A stretch of DNA of 33,675 nucleotides, taken from NCBI GenBank assembly GCA_946404865.1, contig CAMJFC010000032.1:1-33675 (forward strand). Direction: 5' to 3'. Shown here piece by piece: positions 1 through 8,200 of this stretch. Made by a program: the position numbers and the translations under genes. Under the pieces are notes generated by a model. The model had not been told where the DNA came from and made no database searches. It saw nothing but the letters and a program-made list of their open reading frames with translations. Each line of letters opens with the position of its first letter. Position 1 is the first letter of the stretch. The DNA is from an uncultured Prevotellaceae bacterium (GTDB taxonomy: Bacteria; Bacteroidota; Bacteroidia; Bacteroidales; Bacteroidaceae).

Positions 1-263
1 CGTATTGCATCCCAGAATTTGGGGGCTACTTGCCACTCGTCAATAAGTCTTGGCGCTTCACCTTCGAGCAATTTCTTAATATTGATGTCTGCCAATCGAA
101 GATATTGGCTTTTGTGTTCTGGGTCAGACATGTATAGCGTACTCTTTGCCTGTTGTTCACAGGTTGTCGTTTTTCCACACCACTTAGGCCCTTCCATAAG
201 AACAGCCCCACATCCTTTTAGTTTACGCTCAAGTAACTTGTCGAGAATCCTTTTTTTGTACAT
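1..263 (-). CDS. P-loop ATPase, AAA_14/DUF4143-like (partial, N-terminal part)
   Basis: Only the first ~87 residues are inside the window; the gene runs off the left edge. Reading the minus strand from the ATG at 263 gives MYKKRILDKLL, then a Walker A motif GPKWCGKTTT, then a SDPEH...LADI stretch and LIDEWQVAPKFWDAI. This order (short basic helix, P-loop, then an LIDEWQ segment in the Walker B region) is typical of the Bacteroidota ATPases with an AAA_14 domain and a C-terminal DUF4143. That C-terminal part cannot be seen here. An in-frame ATG at 275 would add four residues. I prefer 263 because it leaves a leader of about 25 nt after the -7 box at 295-302. The physiological role of the family is poorly defined; accessory or toxin-antitoxin-like roles have been suggested, but nothing here decides this. 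Confidence 0.8.
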   Translation of the reverse strand, partial: MYKKRILDKLLERKLKGCGAVLMEGPKWCGKTTTCEQQAKSTLYMSDPEHKSQYLRLADINIKKLLEGEAPRLIDEWQVAPKFWDAI

Positions 264-294
264 TATGACGTTCATTATTTATAGAAATCCGCTG

Positions 295-302
295 CAAAGA
301 TA
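295..302 (-). promoter_or_regulatory. -7 promoter box of the AAA_14 ATPase gene
   Basis: The minus strand reads TATCTTTG, a perfect match to the Bacteroidota -7 consensus TAnnTTTG, about 20-30 nt before the ATPase start. No TTTG is found at the expected -33 position; that position falls inside the first of three 23-bp repeats. This suggests a promoter that depends on a protein bound to the repeats (inference). Confidence 0.55.
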
Positions 303-318
303 CGCAATTTTATTAATA

Positions 319-379
319 TTCGGAGATTTGGCTTAATAATTTTCGGTGATTTGGCTTATTTTTATTCGGTAATTTGGCC
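319..379. repeat. Three 23-bp tandem repeats upstream of the ATPase gene
   Basis: Copies start at 319, 342 and 365, so the period is exactly 23 bp. The conserved core is TTCGGnGATTTGGCTTA in copies 1 and 2, and TTCGGTAATTTGGCC in the shorter third copy. They cover roughly -33 to -90 relative to the expected transcript start of the ATPase gene, where operator or activator sites would lie. No protein that binds them is known from this window. Confidence 0.75.
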
Positions 380-810
380 ATCCTATGTCTTGTTTTACTT
401 TTAAATATATATGTTCATTGGCTGCAAACATCGGCCATGATATGAGTTTTGAAAAGGTCTTATATGCTGTTGCTGTCCATAATAGTCGCGGTTAATACAG
501 AATTCTATAATAATAAACAAATCATCAAATATACACAAGTATGTGTTACACCAAGTTGTGAACATTAAGAACTCTTAATTAAAATATTGATAATCAATGA
601 GTAAAAAGAGAATTATTATTGTTCACAAGGTAGTGTAATACTTTTAGGTGTAAAGCTTGTTTTATTCCATTTTAGGAAGACAACATAATACAACTCATAA
701 CAACACGAAGGTGTTAAGAGGTTTTGGAGATTTATAATGTGAACTATAGCGTTAGTCGTGGTTAATCCATGGATAATCCGTGGTAAAATAGAGTTTTTTA
801 TTCAGATAGC
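380..810. other. AT-rich intergenic region without a credible gene
   Basis: No coding sequence with a plausible start, length and composition was found on either strand. The region is much richer in A+T than the flanking genes. It contains the imperfect inverted repeat described separately (543-641) and two similar short words, TAGTCGCGGTTAATA near 483-497 and TAGTCGTGGTTAATCC near 755-770. The rest shows no structure I can interpret. Confidence 0.6.
543..641. repeat. Imperfect inverted repeat (21-nt arms, 57-nt spacer)
   Basis: The arm at 543-563 (containing TTACAC and TTGTGAAC) matches the reverse complement of 621-641 (containing GTTCACAA and GTGTAATA) at 17 of 21 positions. The 57-nt spacer is AT-rich and contains a smaller TAAG/CTTA hairpin near 566-577. 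It could be a degenerate non-autonomous mobile element or a regulatory cruciform. No target-site duplication was evident. Confidence 0.5.
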
Positions 811-840
811 CTTGTTTTTGGAAAAAAACATGTAAATTTG
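811..840 (+). promoter_or_regulatory. Promoter of the LicD-family gene
   Basis: A -7 box TAAATTTG lies at 833-840, matching TAnnTTTG. A CTTG at 811-814, 18 nt upstream, is the best -33 candidate; an extra TTTG at 817-820 is too close. The expected transcript start near 846 leaves a leader of about 30 nt before the ATG at 879. Confidence 0.5.
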
Positions 841-878
841 CATCATGTAAAATAATCACGAAAAGGCGCGATGATAAT

Positions 879-1814
879 ATGACAATCAATTATGTGAGCC
901 CTGAGGCTGAGACACGTGACGGATATCTGATATCCGCGGAGATGAAACGGGTGTGGAACATACAACTCGATATGTTCAAACGGCTGATTGATGTGTGCCA
1001 AGAACATGGTCTGCGGCTCTGGTGCGACGGCGGTACCATGCTGGGTGCCGTGCGGCATCATGGTTATATCCCTTGGGACGATGATATCGATGTGAGTATG
1101 CCGCGCCCTGATTACGACAGGTTGCAGGCCATCGCCCCGCAAGTCTTTCAAGAGCCGTATTTCTTTCAGACGGCACAGACCGACAGTCATTATTATCGCG
1201 GTCACGCCCAGTTGCGGCGCAGCGACACTGCTGCCATCCGGCCGAGCGACGCTTGGCGTCCGTTCAACCAAGGTATCTTTATCGATATCTTCGCTTTCGA
1301 AGGACTGTCCGACGACGAGACGGAGTGTCAGAATATCTTGCGGAGGGCCAACAAACGCATGAAATGTCTGAAGAGCATCGACTATCCTATCTTGGTGTCG
1401 GGACGCATCGGGTTGGTCTTCCGCAAATACAAATGGCGTTGGAAGGTGCGCCGCGAGGGCTTTTACGAGTTGTTTAAGCCCATTGAAGACCTTTACCGCT
1501 CCCATTCATGGGACGACAGCGACCGCGTGGCACAGTTGGGTATTGACGGACTGCGCCTGATTTTCCCCAAGCGCCTTTTCGACTCTACGGTATGGATGGA
1601 TTTCGAGGGACTGAAGGTGCCTGTACCCCAGGGCTACGATGAGTTTTTGCGCTTACAGTATGGTGATGATTATATGACTCCCGTGATGGCCAAGACGAAT
1701 CATGGCCAGCTCATCATCAATCCTGACCACAGCTATCGGGAATTATTGCCGAAAGTGCGGAGCGATTATCGTAAGTCGTTGTTTACCCGGCTGACGAAGA
1801 AGTGGCGGCATTGA
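879..1814 (+). CDS. LicD-family phosphotransferase (glycan decoration)
   Basis: This 311-residue protein carries the LicD signature near residues 48-76: LWCDGGTMLGAVRHHG, then IPWDDDIDVSMPRPDY. The GGTxLGAxRHxGxIPWDDDID block with its cluster of aspartates is the nucleotidyltransferase-like active site of the family. LicD proteins transfer phosphorylcholine, phosphoethanolamine or similar groups onto LPS, capsule or teichoic-acid glycans; the substrate here cannot be read from sequence. There is no signal peptide, so it is probably cytoplasmic or membrane-associated. The 3' end overlaps the convergent glycosyltransferase gene by 32 bp (1783-1814). The neighbouring glycosyltransferase and sugar-kinase genes support a role in building a decorated surface glycan. 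Confidence 0.88.
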   Translation: MTINYVSPEAETRDGYLISAEMKRVWNIQLDMFKRLIDVCQEHGLRLWCDGGTMLGAVRHHGYIPWDDDIDVSMPRPDYDRLQAIAPQVFQEPYFFQTAQTDSHYYRGHAQLRRSDTAAIRPSDAWRPFNQGIFIDIFAFEGLSDDETECQNILRRANKRMKCLKSIDYPILVSGRIGLVFRKYKWRWKVRREGFYELFKPIEDLYRSHSWDDSDRVAQLGIDGLRLIFPKRLFDSTVWMDFEGLKVPVPQGYDEFLRLQYGDDYMTPVMAKTNHGQLIINPDHSYRELLPKVRSDYRKSLFTRLTKKWRH

Positions 1815-2787
1815 AATGGCGGGATGCGAAATGGCCCTGTCCCAACAGGACGGCATATCTCGCCGCGGCCTCGCGCATCTTCTGGTATTCTTCGACGGTG
1901 AGGTGAGCCAATACCTCGTCAATCTGCCGCAGTGAGTCAACGGCGAAACCCAGCCCGTTTTCGAGAATGAAGGGTTTCATGGCTGCCTGCGTCCACACGA
2001 TGACGGGTATTCCCGCGCGTATATAAAAAGAGGTCTTGTGCGGGTTGTTGATTTTCAGATAGGTGCCCCAGTCGCCGTCACACTCATCCAGTGAACTGCC
2101 ATCCCAAACCAGTCCGAAGTCGGCTTCTACTTGTTGCATAAGCTCTTCGGGTTTTAGACTGCCATGGTAGTGCAGCCTTTCGTTCTTGTTCCCCTCTTCT
2201 TCGAACCCCGGTCCGAAAAGTTCCATCTGCCATTGCTGCATGTGTGGTTGCAATTTGTAAAGGAAGGGTGTGCGCCACTGGTGCAGTCCTCCGGCATAGA
2301 CCACGCTCCAGGGCTTGTGGGGTGTGGCGTAGGTCTTGGGCTCAGACTCCGACAGATAGTCGAAGATGTCGAGCGACACGATGGTGTTTTTGAAACCATG
2401 GTTGATGAGGTATTGTTTCATGGTCTCATTATGGGCGATGAGGAAGTCGGTCTTGCTGAGCCGTTTGTTTTCTTGTTCGGGCGTGAGCTTATGCCGGCGG
2501 AAGGCACCCAAATCGTGGATGATGGTGACCACTTTCGCTTTTTTCAGATGGGCGAACGTGCATGCGGTGTAGTAGAACTTCTTCATCGGATATTGCAGGA
2601 ACAGCGTGTCGTCCCGCCCCACTTTGGTGAGGATGCGCGCCACTCCGGCCAGCTTGACGAAGAACCGTGACACGGGGTTGATGCTTTTGCGCATGGGGGT
2701 CAGGTTGGTGTAGCCCAGCTGTTTGTAGATGGTGTCGATGTCTGTCTTGGCTTTGTTTTGATTGATAATCTCAATGAAGTAGTTCAT
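1783..2787 (-). CDS. Gtf3/WbbI-like glycosyltransferase (galactofuranosyltransferase type)
   Basis: With the start at 2787 (MNYFIEIINQ) the protein has 334 residues. A longer open frame continues upstream, but it lies inside the kinase gene in another frame, so I reject it. The C-terminal half contains WDGSSLDECDGDWGTYLK, then NNPHKTSFYIRAGIPVIVW. This is characteristic of the Gtf3/beta-1,6-galactofuranosyltransferase-like family, where it forms the nucleotide-sugar side of a two-domain GT-B fold. It probably adds a sugar to a cell-surface glycan in the cytoplasm. It starts 28 nt after the kinase stop and is the last gene of a three-gene minus operon. Its C-terminal end overlaps the convergent licD-like gene. 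The donor sugar is unknown. Confidence 0.82.
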   Translation of the reverse strand: MNYFIEIINQNKAKTDIDTIYKQLGYTNLTPMRKSINPVSRFFVKLAGVARILTKVGRDDTLFLQYPMKKFYYTACTFAHLKKAKVVTIIHDLGAFRRHKLTPEQENKRLSKTDFLIAHNETMKQYLINHGFKNTIVSLDIFDYLSESEPKTYATPHKPWSVVYAGGLHQWRTPFLYKLQPHMQQWQMELFGPGFEEEGNKNERLHYHGSLKPEELMQQVEADFGLVWDGSSLDECDGDWGTYLKINNPHKTSFYIRAGIPVIVWTQAAMKPFILENGLGFAVDSLRQIDEVLAHLTVEEYQKMREAAARYAVLLGQGHFASRHFNAATSSSAG

Positions 2788-2815
2788 GTGTTCAATGATT
2801 TGTGGGTGATGTTCT

Positions 2816-3571
2816 TTATAATTCCAATTGAAACTCCATTTCACGTTTTTTCTGATAGTGGGTCCAGAAGCGGACGCGCTCTTGCATGACGACAGCCTCG
2901 GCGGCCTCGGCATCGAAGTGGCGCAGTCGGGCATACTCGCGTACAAGCAGTTGGATGAAGGCTTTCGGGCCCCACAGGCGTGCGAAACTGCGGCAACCGT
3001 CTTGCAGCGACACGTGGCCGAACCGCATACGGTTGATATCGACGATAGAGAAACGATAGCCGTCGGTGGTCTTTTCCCAAAGCACATTGCCAGGCGAGAA
3101 GTCTTGGTGCAACACCTCTTGCTGGTGCATGTGGGCGCAATACTTGGCCAGCGCCAGCGCGATTGGGGTATAGGCTTCCGGTGTGGCATCGCCCAGTTCA
3201 TAGAGTCGGTGACTGTACGGACACTGGATGCTGATGAACCAGGAGTAGCGCAACAGTCCGAGGGTGCGGTCTTCGATATACGCCACTGCCTCGGGGGTCT
3301 CAATGCCTTTCTTGAGCAGGATGTCGGGGTAGGTGTAAGCGCGCAGTCCCTTGGGTTTTCTGATGCCTGTTGAGTAGATGATGTTGGAGGGGAAAACGGG
3401 TTTCTTATACCGTTTCACGTTGAGTTGTGTGCCGTCGGGGGCTACGAACATCTTGATGAGGTTGCGCCGTCCACCATAGATATAAGTGCCTTCGGCGTCC
3501 ATCCGCTCAGGCAGAGCACTGATGAACGACCGCAGGTGTTCGTAGTTGGGATTGAGCAGCACTGTTCGCAT
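2816..3571 (-). CDS. WaaP/Kdo-kinase-like lipopolysaccharide kinase
   Basis: This 251-residue protein has a protein-kinase-like core. NVKRYKK near residues 51-57 offers the ATP-binding lysine, LHQDFSPGNVLW near 154-165 is the catalytic loop (Asp157, Asn162), and VDINRMRF near 177-184 has the metal-binding Asp178 in place of DFG. This arrangement matches the lipopolysaccharide kinase (WaaP/InaA/KdkA) superfamily, which phosphorylates heptose or Kdo in the LPS inner core. It sits between two glycosyltransferase genes, which fits a phosphorylated core or surface glycan. The acceptor sugar cannot be predicted. No signal peptide or membrane segment is seen. Confidence 0.82.
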   Translation of the reverse strand: MRTVLLNPNYEHLRSFISALPERMDAEGTYIYGGRRNLIKMFVAPDGTQLNVKRYKKPVFPSNIIYSTGIRKPKGLRAYTYPDILLKKGIETPEAVAYIEDRTLGLLRYSWFISIQCPYSHRLYELGDATPEAYTPIALALAKYCAHMHQQEVLHQDFSPGNVLWEKTTDGYRFSIVDINRMRFGHVSLQDGCRSFARLWGPKAFIQLLVREYARLRHFDAEAAEAVVMQERVRFWTHYQKKREMEFQLEL

Positions 3572-3589
3572 TTGGTGGTTTATTCGTTT

Positions 3590-3665
3590 GGGAGTTTGTG
3601 GAGTTTAGAAGGTTATTGTGGAGTTTAGGAGTTTAGGAGTTTGGACTTACCCCTTACCCCTAAAT
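3590..3665. repeat. GAGTTTAG microrepeat followed by TTACCCC words
   Basis: The 8-bp word GAGTTTAG/GAGTTTGG recurs about six times between 3590 and 3644. It is followed by CTTACCCCTTACCCC (near 3645-3660), related to runs at 17683-17752 and 32106-32175. The run covers the gap between two glycosyltransferase-operon genes and extends into the last codons of the upstream gene, whose C-terminal residues GKSKLLNS are therefore repeat-encoded. Confidence 0.65.
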
Positions 3666-4770
3666 ATACTTCCATCATTTGTTGGGCCACATCGTTGCCC
3701 TCGAAACGTGTGATGTATTGTTGGGCTCGTGCGATACGTTCGTCGCGGCCTTCGGCTCCCTTGACGACTTGCAGGATGCTTGCCGCCATGCCCTGCACAT
3801 CATCGGGGTGCACATACAGGCAGTCGGGACCGCCCGCCTCTTCCAGGCAACTGCCCGAACATGCCACTACGGGCAGGCCGCTCTGGATGGCTTCTATGAC
3901 GGGGATGCCGAAACCCTCATAACGGGAAGGATAGACGCAGGCCTCTGCCATCTGATAGATGGCGGGCAGGTCACTGTTGGGCACCCCGTGCAGGAAATGC
4001 ACACGGTGGCCGAGCCGGTTCTCTTCCGCGTAACGTTTCACTTGTTCGGCATAAGGGGTACTGCGCCCCACAATGACGAGCGACAGGTCTTCGGGCAGTT
4101 GGTGAAGGGCTTTCACGGCCAGCAGGATGTTTTTGCGCTCCTCGATGGTACCCACATTGATAATATAACGTGAGGGCAGCATATATTGGGCATTGACAGA
4201 CTGTCGTCGGTCCTCGTTGGAGGGGTATTTGAAGGAGTCGCCGCAACTCTGGTAGATCACCTTGATGCGGTCGGGGTCGATGCCGCCCAGTTCGATGATA
4301 TCGTCTTTGGTGCGTTGGCTGATGGCAACGATGCTGTCGGCCTCACTCAGCGTCTTGTGGAACTTGGCGGCATAGATTTTCACATCCCACCAGTGGTAAT
4401 ATTCCGGGTGACGGAGGAAGATGAGATCGTGAATGGTAACCACACTCTTGATGCCGGCCTGGCGGATGCCCACAGGCAGTTCGCCCGACAATCCGTGGTA
4501 GAGGTCGATGTGGTCGCGCAGCAGGTCTTTGACGATGCCGTGGCTACGCCACCATGCTTTCATCGGCGTATGTTCGGGATAGACGAATCGGACGCGGTCC
4601 GATGTCTTGACTTGTTCACGAAGCACTTCATTACCTGGGTCGGGGGCATAGAGGTGGAGCATGGTGTCATGGTCAACGATATTGCAGAGGTCGTTGACAA
4701 GTGTCCGTCCGTAGTTGCCCAGCCCGGAAGCATTTCGTACGATGCGTTTGGCGTCGAGTCCGATGTTCAT
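3625..4770 (-). CDS. GT4-family glycosyltransferase
   Basis: With the start at 4770 (MNIGLDAKRIVRN) the protein has 381 residues. An open frame continues upstream to 4833, but a consensus promoter (4803-4834) lies inside it, so the transcript should begin after 4803 and the shorter start is right. The N-terminal SGLGNYGRTL loop and the C-terminal PSRYEGFGIPVIEAIQSGLPVV (an E-x7-E pair that contacts the donor nucleotide) identify a retaining GT-B enzyme of family GT4, often mannosyl-, glucosyl- or rhamnosyl-transferases. It is the first gene of the operon with the WaaP-like kinase and the Gtf3-like transferase, so it probably works on the same surface glycan. The donor is unknown. Confidence 0.88.
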   Translation of the reverse strand: MNIGLDAKRIVRNASGLGNYGRTLVNDLCNIVDHDTMLHLYAPDPGNEVLREQVKTSDRVRFVYPEHTPMKAWWRSHGIVKDLLRDHIDLYHGLSGELPVGIRQAGIKSVVTIHDLIFLRHPEYYHWWDVKIYAAKFHKTLSEADSIVAISQRTKDDIIELGGIDPDRIKVIYQSCGDSFKYPSNEDRRQSVNAQYMLPSRYIINVGTIEERKNILLAVKALHQLPEDLSLVIVGRSTPYAEQVKRYAEENRLGHRVHFLHGVPNSDLPAIYQMAEACVYPSRYEGFGIPVIEAIQSGLPVVACSGSCLEEAGGPDCLYVHPDDVQGMAASILQVVKGAEGRDERIARAQQYITRFEGNDVAQQMMEVYLGVRGKSKLLNS

Positions 4771-4802
4771 GATGATGCTATGTTCCCTTTCTTTTTCAGT
4801 TG

Positions 4803-4834
4803 CAAAAATAGTCATAATTGTTGATTCTTCCAAA
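4803..4834 (-). promoter_or_regulatory. Consensus promoter of the glycosyltransferase operon
   Basis: On the minus strand TTTG (4834-4831) is followed by 20 nt and TATTTTTG (4810-4803), a perfect match to the Bacteroidota housekeeping promoter. The predicted transcript start is near 4797, 27 nt before the ATG at 4770. This fixes the start of the first gene. Confidence 0.8.
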
Positions 4835-5160
4835 GAAACGTCAGATTTTAATGATTTTCAGAGTAACCATTTCCATATAGGCATTAACTCAATGACACCA
4901 TGGCGGTCGTTAAACGTGTCTTCTTCATCAAAGATAAAGATCATACTGTTCAACACATTTGTAAACTATAGCCAGATTTTGTTAAATCGATTACACTAAA
5001 AAGACCTTGCTGTCCATAAAAAGCGAAAAGGCAACATCCTTTCTTTACCCATTCCCGTTCTAAAATACAGAAAAAAGGGAGGGTATTTTTTTCATGGAAG
5101 TTACAGCCAAGCGTTATTTCGTTAATAAAAAACAAAAAACGTCTCATTCATCGTGTATTC
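4835..5160. other. Intergenic region between divergent units
   Basis: This is AT-rich sequence between the minus-strand glycosyltransferase operon and the plus-strand 1210-residue gene. Short open frames exist on both strands but have no recognisable domain, no ribosome-binding context and unusual composition. I see no repeats or convincing hairpins. Confidence 0.5.
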
Positions 5161-5192
5161 TTTCAACGATTGCGAAAACTTTACTAATTTTA
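5161..5192 (+). promoter_or_regulatory. Possible promoter of the 1210-residue gene
   Basis: TTTC (5161-5164), 20 nt, then TAATTTTA (5185-5192) is one mismatch in each box away from the TTTG/TAnnTTTG consensus at the correct spacing. It would leave a leader of about 32 nt before the ATG at 5231. Confidence 0.4.
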
Positions 5193-5230
5193 CAACCGCT
5201 ATCAATGAACCATACTAACCCTTCAACTCC

Positions 5231-8200
5231 ATGTACAAAAAACACCATATTCCGTTCCTCGTCGCGTTGTTTTTGCTTTGCTGTAGCACAGTTCTCACCG
5301 CAGTGGCGCAAAACAGTCAGAAAGCGCGATGGCGCTTGACCAAAACAGAGGTTGATGACTCGAAAGCCCAATACGATGAAGACGGTCTGGGCTCGCGGAT
5401 CACCAAGTCGGGCAGCAGTTATACCGTGCAAATCAAATGGGGCGAAAACAGGGGAGAGCCAGGAGGACAAAAAGTATTCTCTTTCTCATTGTCACCGATG
5501 CCAGAGATGGCCGAAAACATCTTTATTTGGACTCTGCGACAAGATGAGCCGTCGGGCGACAAAGAGCCGTTCTGGATGGGAACGCCGCTCTGCTCTGATA
5601 TCAAGGTGTTGCGAGACTCACAGGGCCAATGGCTTAAACCGAACAGCAATGAAAGCGAGTATTATATTGAATTCCCTGCGGACAGAGACACCTGCACGGT
5701 AGAAGAGGAAGTGGCGGTTTATGGTGCTAAATGTTTTGTATATTACTACTATGAGAAGGATAAAAACGAGGTTGTGGCCGAAAAGCCCGTGGTAGAGGTG
5801 ACTACAAATGCCGAGAAGGAAGAAGGCGAGGGCGAAGGCGTACTCATTCCCGTCGTCATCTTTTTAGGGATTACCCTGGCTGTTGGAGGAACTGCCGCGC
5901 TCGCTAAAAAGAACAAGAAAAACGGAGGTGACAGTCCGCAACCGCCAAGCGTGTTCCAGATGCTCATCTACAAGGACTGTGGCGATACGCTCTCCAAAGG
6001 CGATGCACCACATACTGTGGGCGCACGCATTGAGGAGATTACAATGCAAGGACAGCACTTACCACGGCCTGATCTTACATCGATGATTAACATCAGTGTT
6101 CCGCAAGGGGTTGTCAAGCAGGGCGACTCGATGACCGGGCCTTATAAGGCGGCGCTCATCAGCATACCGGAGGACAGTCCCGTGGCAGGTGACACGCAGG
6201 TGACTTTTACATTCAACGGGCCTCAGGGCACGTTCATCAATCACGTGGTCTTTCACGTGCAAGGTCAACTGGAAATCGTCGTAGAGGAGGGCATCACGTT
6301 TGCTGCCGGACTTGGCAAGACGCAGTTCATGGAGTTTGCGCTGCAAGGAAATACCGAGGGCGTCACCGGTGTGCAGGCAGCGATGGTCAGCGGACAGAAG
6401 TACTTCAGCACCAAACTGGAACAAGAGCAAGACAGACCGGGTTTCTACAAGGTGCATATCACCGAGCAGGGCGATGTGAGAAAGGAACCCAAACTACCGG
6501 GCACCATTGACGAATACCGGTGTGTCATCCGCGTGCACACGAACAGGAATAAAGCACCCTTGGAGAAGGAGTTCTTCGTTTACCGCGTATTCCTCGGCTT
6601 CCGCGTGGGATGCAGGGCGCTGAAGGCATACCTCGTGGAGAGGGGAAGTTCCTACAACAGCGAACGCATACCCGGAAAGGATTACAAAGGACATCGCGAA
6701 TTCGCATCTTCGCTCATCAACTTCCAACTCACCCTGGCCGACCCGCAGACAGGGCAGGTGTTCACGCCCATTCCCGATGCCGACCCCGTAGTCACCTTTG
6801 ACGACATCTCCACAGTCATCATGAAGGATAAGAATGGCAATGACCTGCCGCGCCCTTGCGATGTCCTCAAGTTCAAGTATGAGTTCGGAGGAGTCAAAGA
6901 CGGCACAGTCTGGGGCACGTTGCATGCCACAGAAGGCTATCTCATGCCACCCAACAGAGGCACCGTGCGCATCAAAGCCGCCGTCACCTACAAGGGGCAG
7001 CCTTTCACCAGTTACGTAGATGTGCCGCTCATCTCGCAGCCTTACCGCGCCGACCTGCCGCCCACACCGGGCAAGAGCCTGACACAGGACGGCTACGACC
7101 GCGACAAGCGTGACATCCAGATTCATGACAATCTGGAACAAATCCGCGAAAACATCGCGTGCGACAAGCGGTTTGCAGAGCTCAGGCCACTCTACTACAA
7201 GATATCATGTATGCTCGATGGCTTCCATAAAGACTTCGGTTACTACGAACCCGACTATGAGCGAATACACGACTTCTATCAGAAGTTCATCATGGGCGAG
7301 GTGGGCTCCTACTTTGCCAACCAGATTGTGATGGGGCCGGAGGCCAGCGATTTTGACCTTGCTCTGAGCACCTACGCCGAGATGGAGAACAGCATCGGAG
7401 GTATCGTCTGCCGCATAGGACTCGGTATCGTCACCGCAGGTGCCTCTGAACTGGTGTTCGCACCCGCCAGTACACTGGTGAAGATGCGCGACTACGTCAA
7501 CGAGGGCGGCGACAGCGTGTTTGGCGCATTCGTTGTGGGTAGCGTCAGTGTCATCACCGACGAACTGATGGGCAAAGGCATGGAGATTGGCGCGAAGTAC
7601 GCGGGCATGGGGCTGGCAAAAGCTTTCAACAAGGTGAAAGGACTCATGGGCAATGCCGAGAAAGCCGCCGCCACTACCGCCAAGCGGGCCGCCACGAAAG
7701 GGTTTGCCGCAAGCAGCACGGCGGCACGGGTCAAGTCGGCTGCAGGAAAGGCCTCTTCAATACGCAGTCAGGCGCAGAAGAAAGCGAACGCGGCCATCGT
7801 GAAGGCTCGCATGAAAGGTGCCGCCAACGGCAAGGGGTCGCTCTTCGAAGAAGCTTGCGCAAAACGGGCACGTAAGGATGGGGAGAAACTTGTGGAGAAC
7901 TTCCGCAAACTGTGCAACGACCCGCTCACACCGGCTGAGGAACTGCGTAAGGCGGCGCTCGCCGTGCAGGGCAACAAGTCGGCGCAGAATGTGCTGCGCG
8001 GTCACAAGTCCGACCTGCTCCGGGCTAACTTCAACGCGCAGATCAAAGAAATATCCAAAGATGTGGATGTCGTGTGGCTGGAGAAAACGGCGGATAAGAT
8101 GAAGGGGGTGAGCAAAGACAAACTCAAAATCGTCAGTATGTCGGGCAACGACGCCGACCTGCTGCGTAAAGGAGGGAAAATAGCTGCCGACCGCGATGTG

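Noticed and set aside
543..641. Integron attC site
   Set aside because: The outer boxes do not match the RYYYAAC / GTTRRRY consensus and there is no integrase or cassette gene nearby.
1783..3303. Single 506-residue minus-strand protein
   Set aside because: The upstream third overlaps the WaaP-like kinase gene in another frame and has low-quality, Ser/Arg/Pro-rich composition. The real glycosyltransferase starts at 2787.
4950..5147. 65-residue minus-strand protein in the gap before the large exported protein
   Set aside because: No similarity to a known family, no promoter or start context, and AT-rich composition typical of intergenic DNA.
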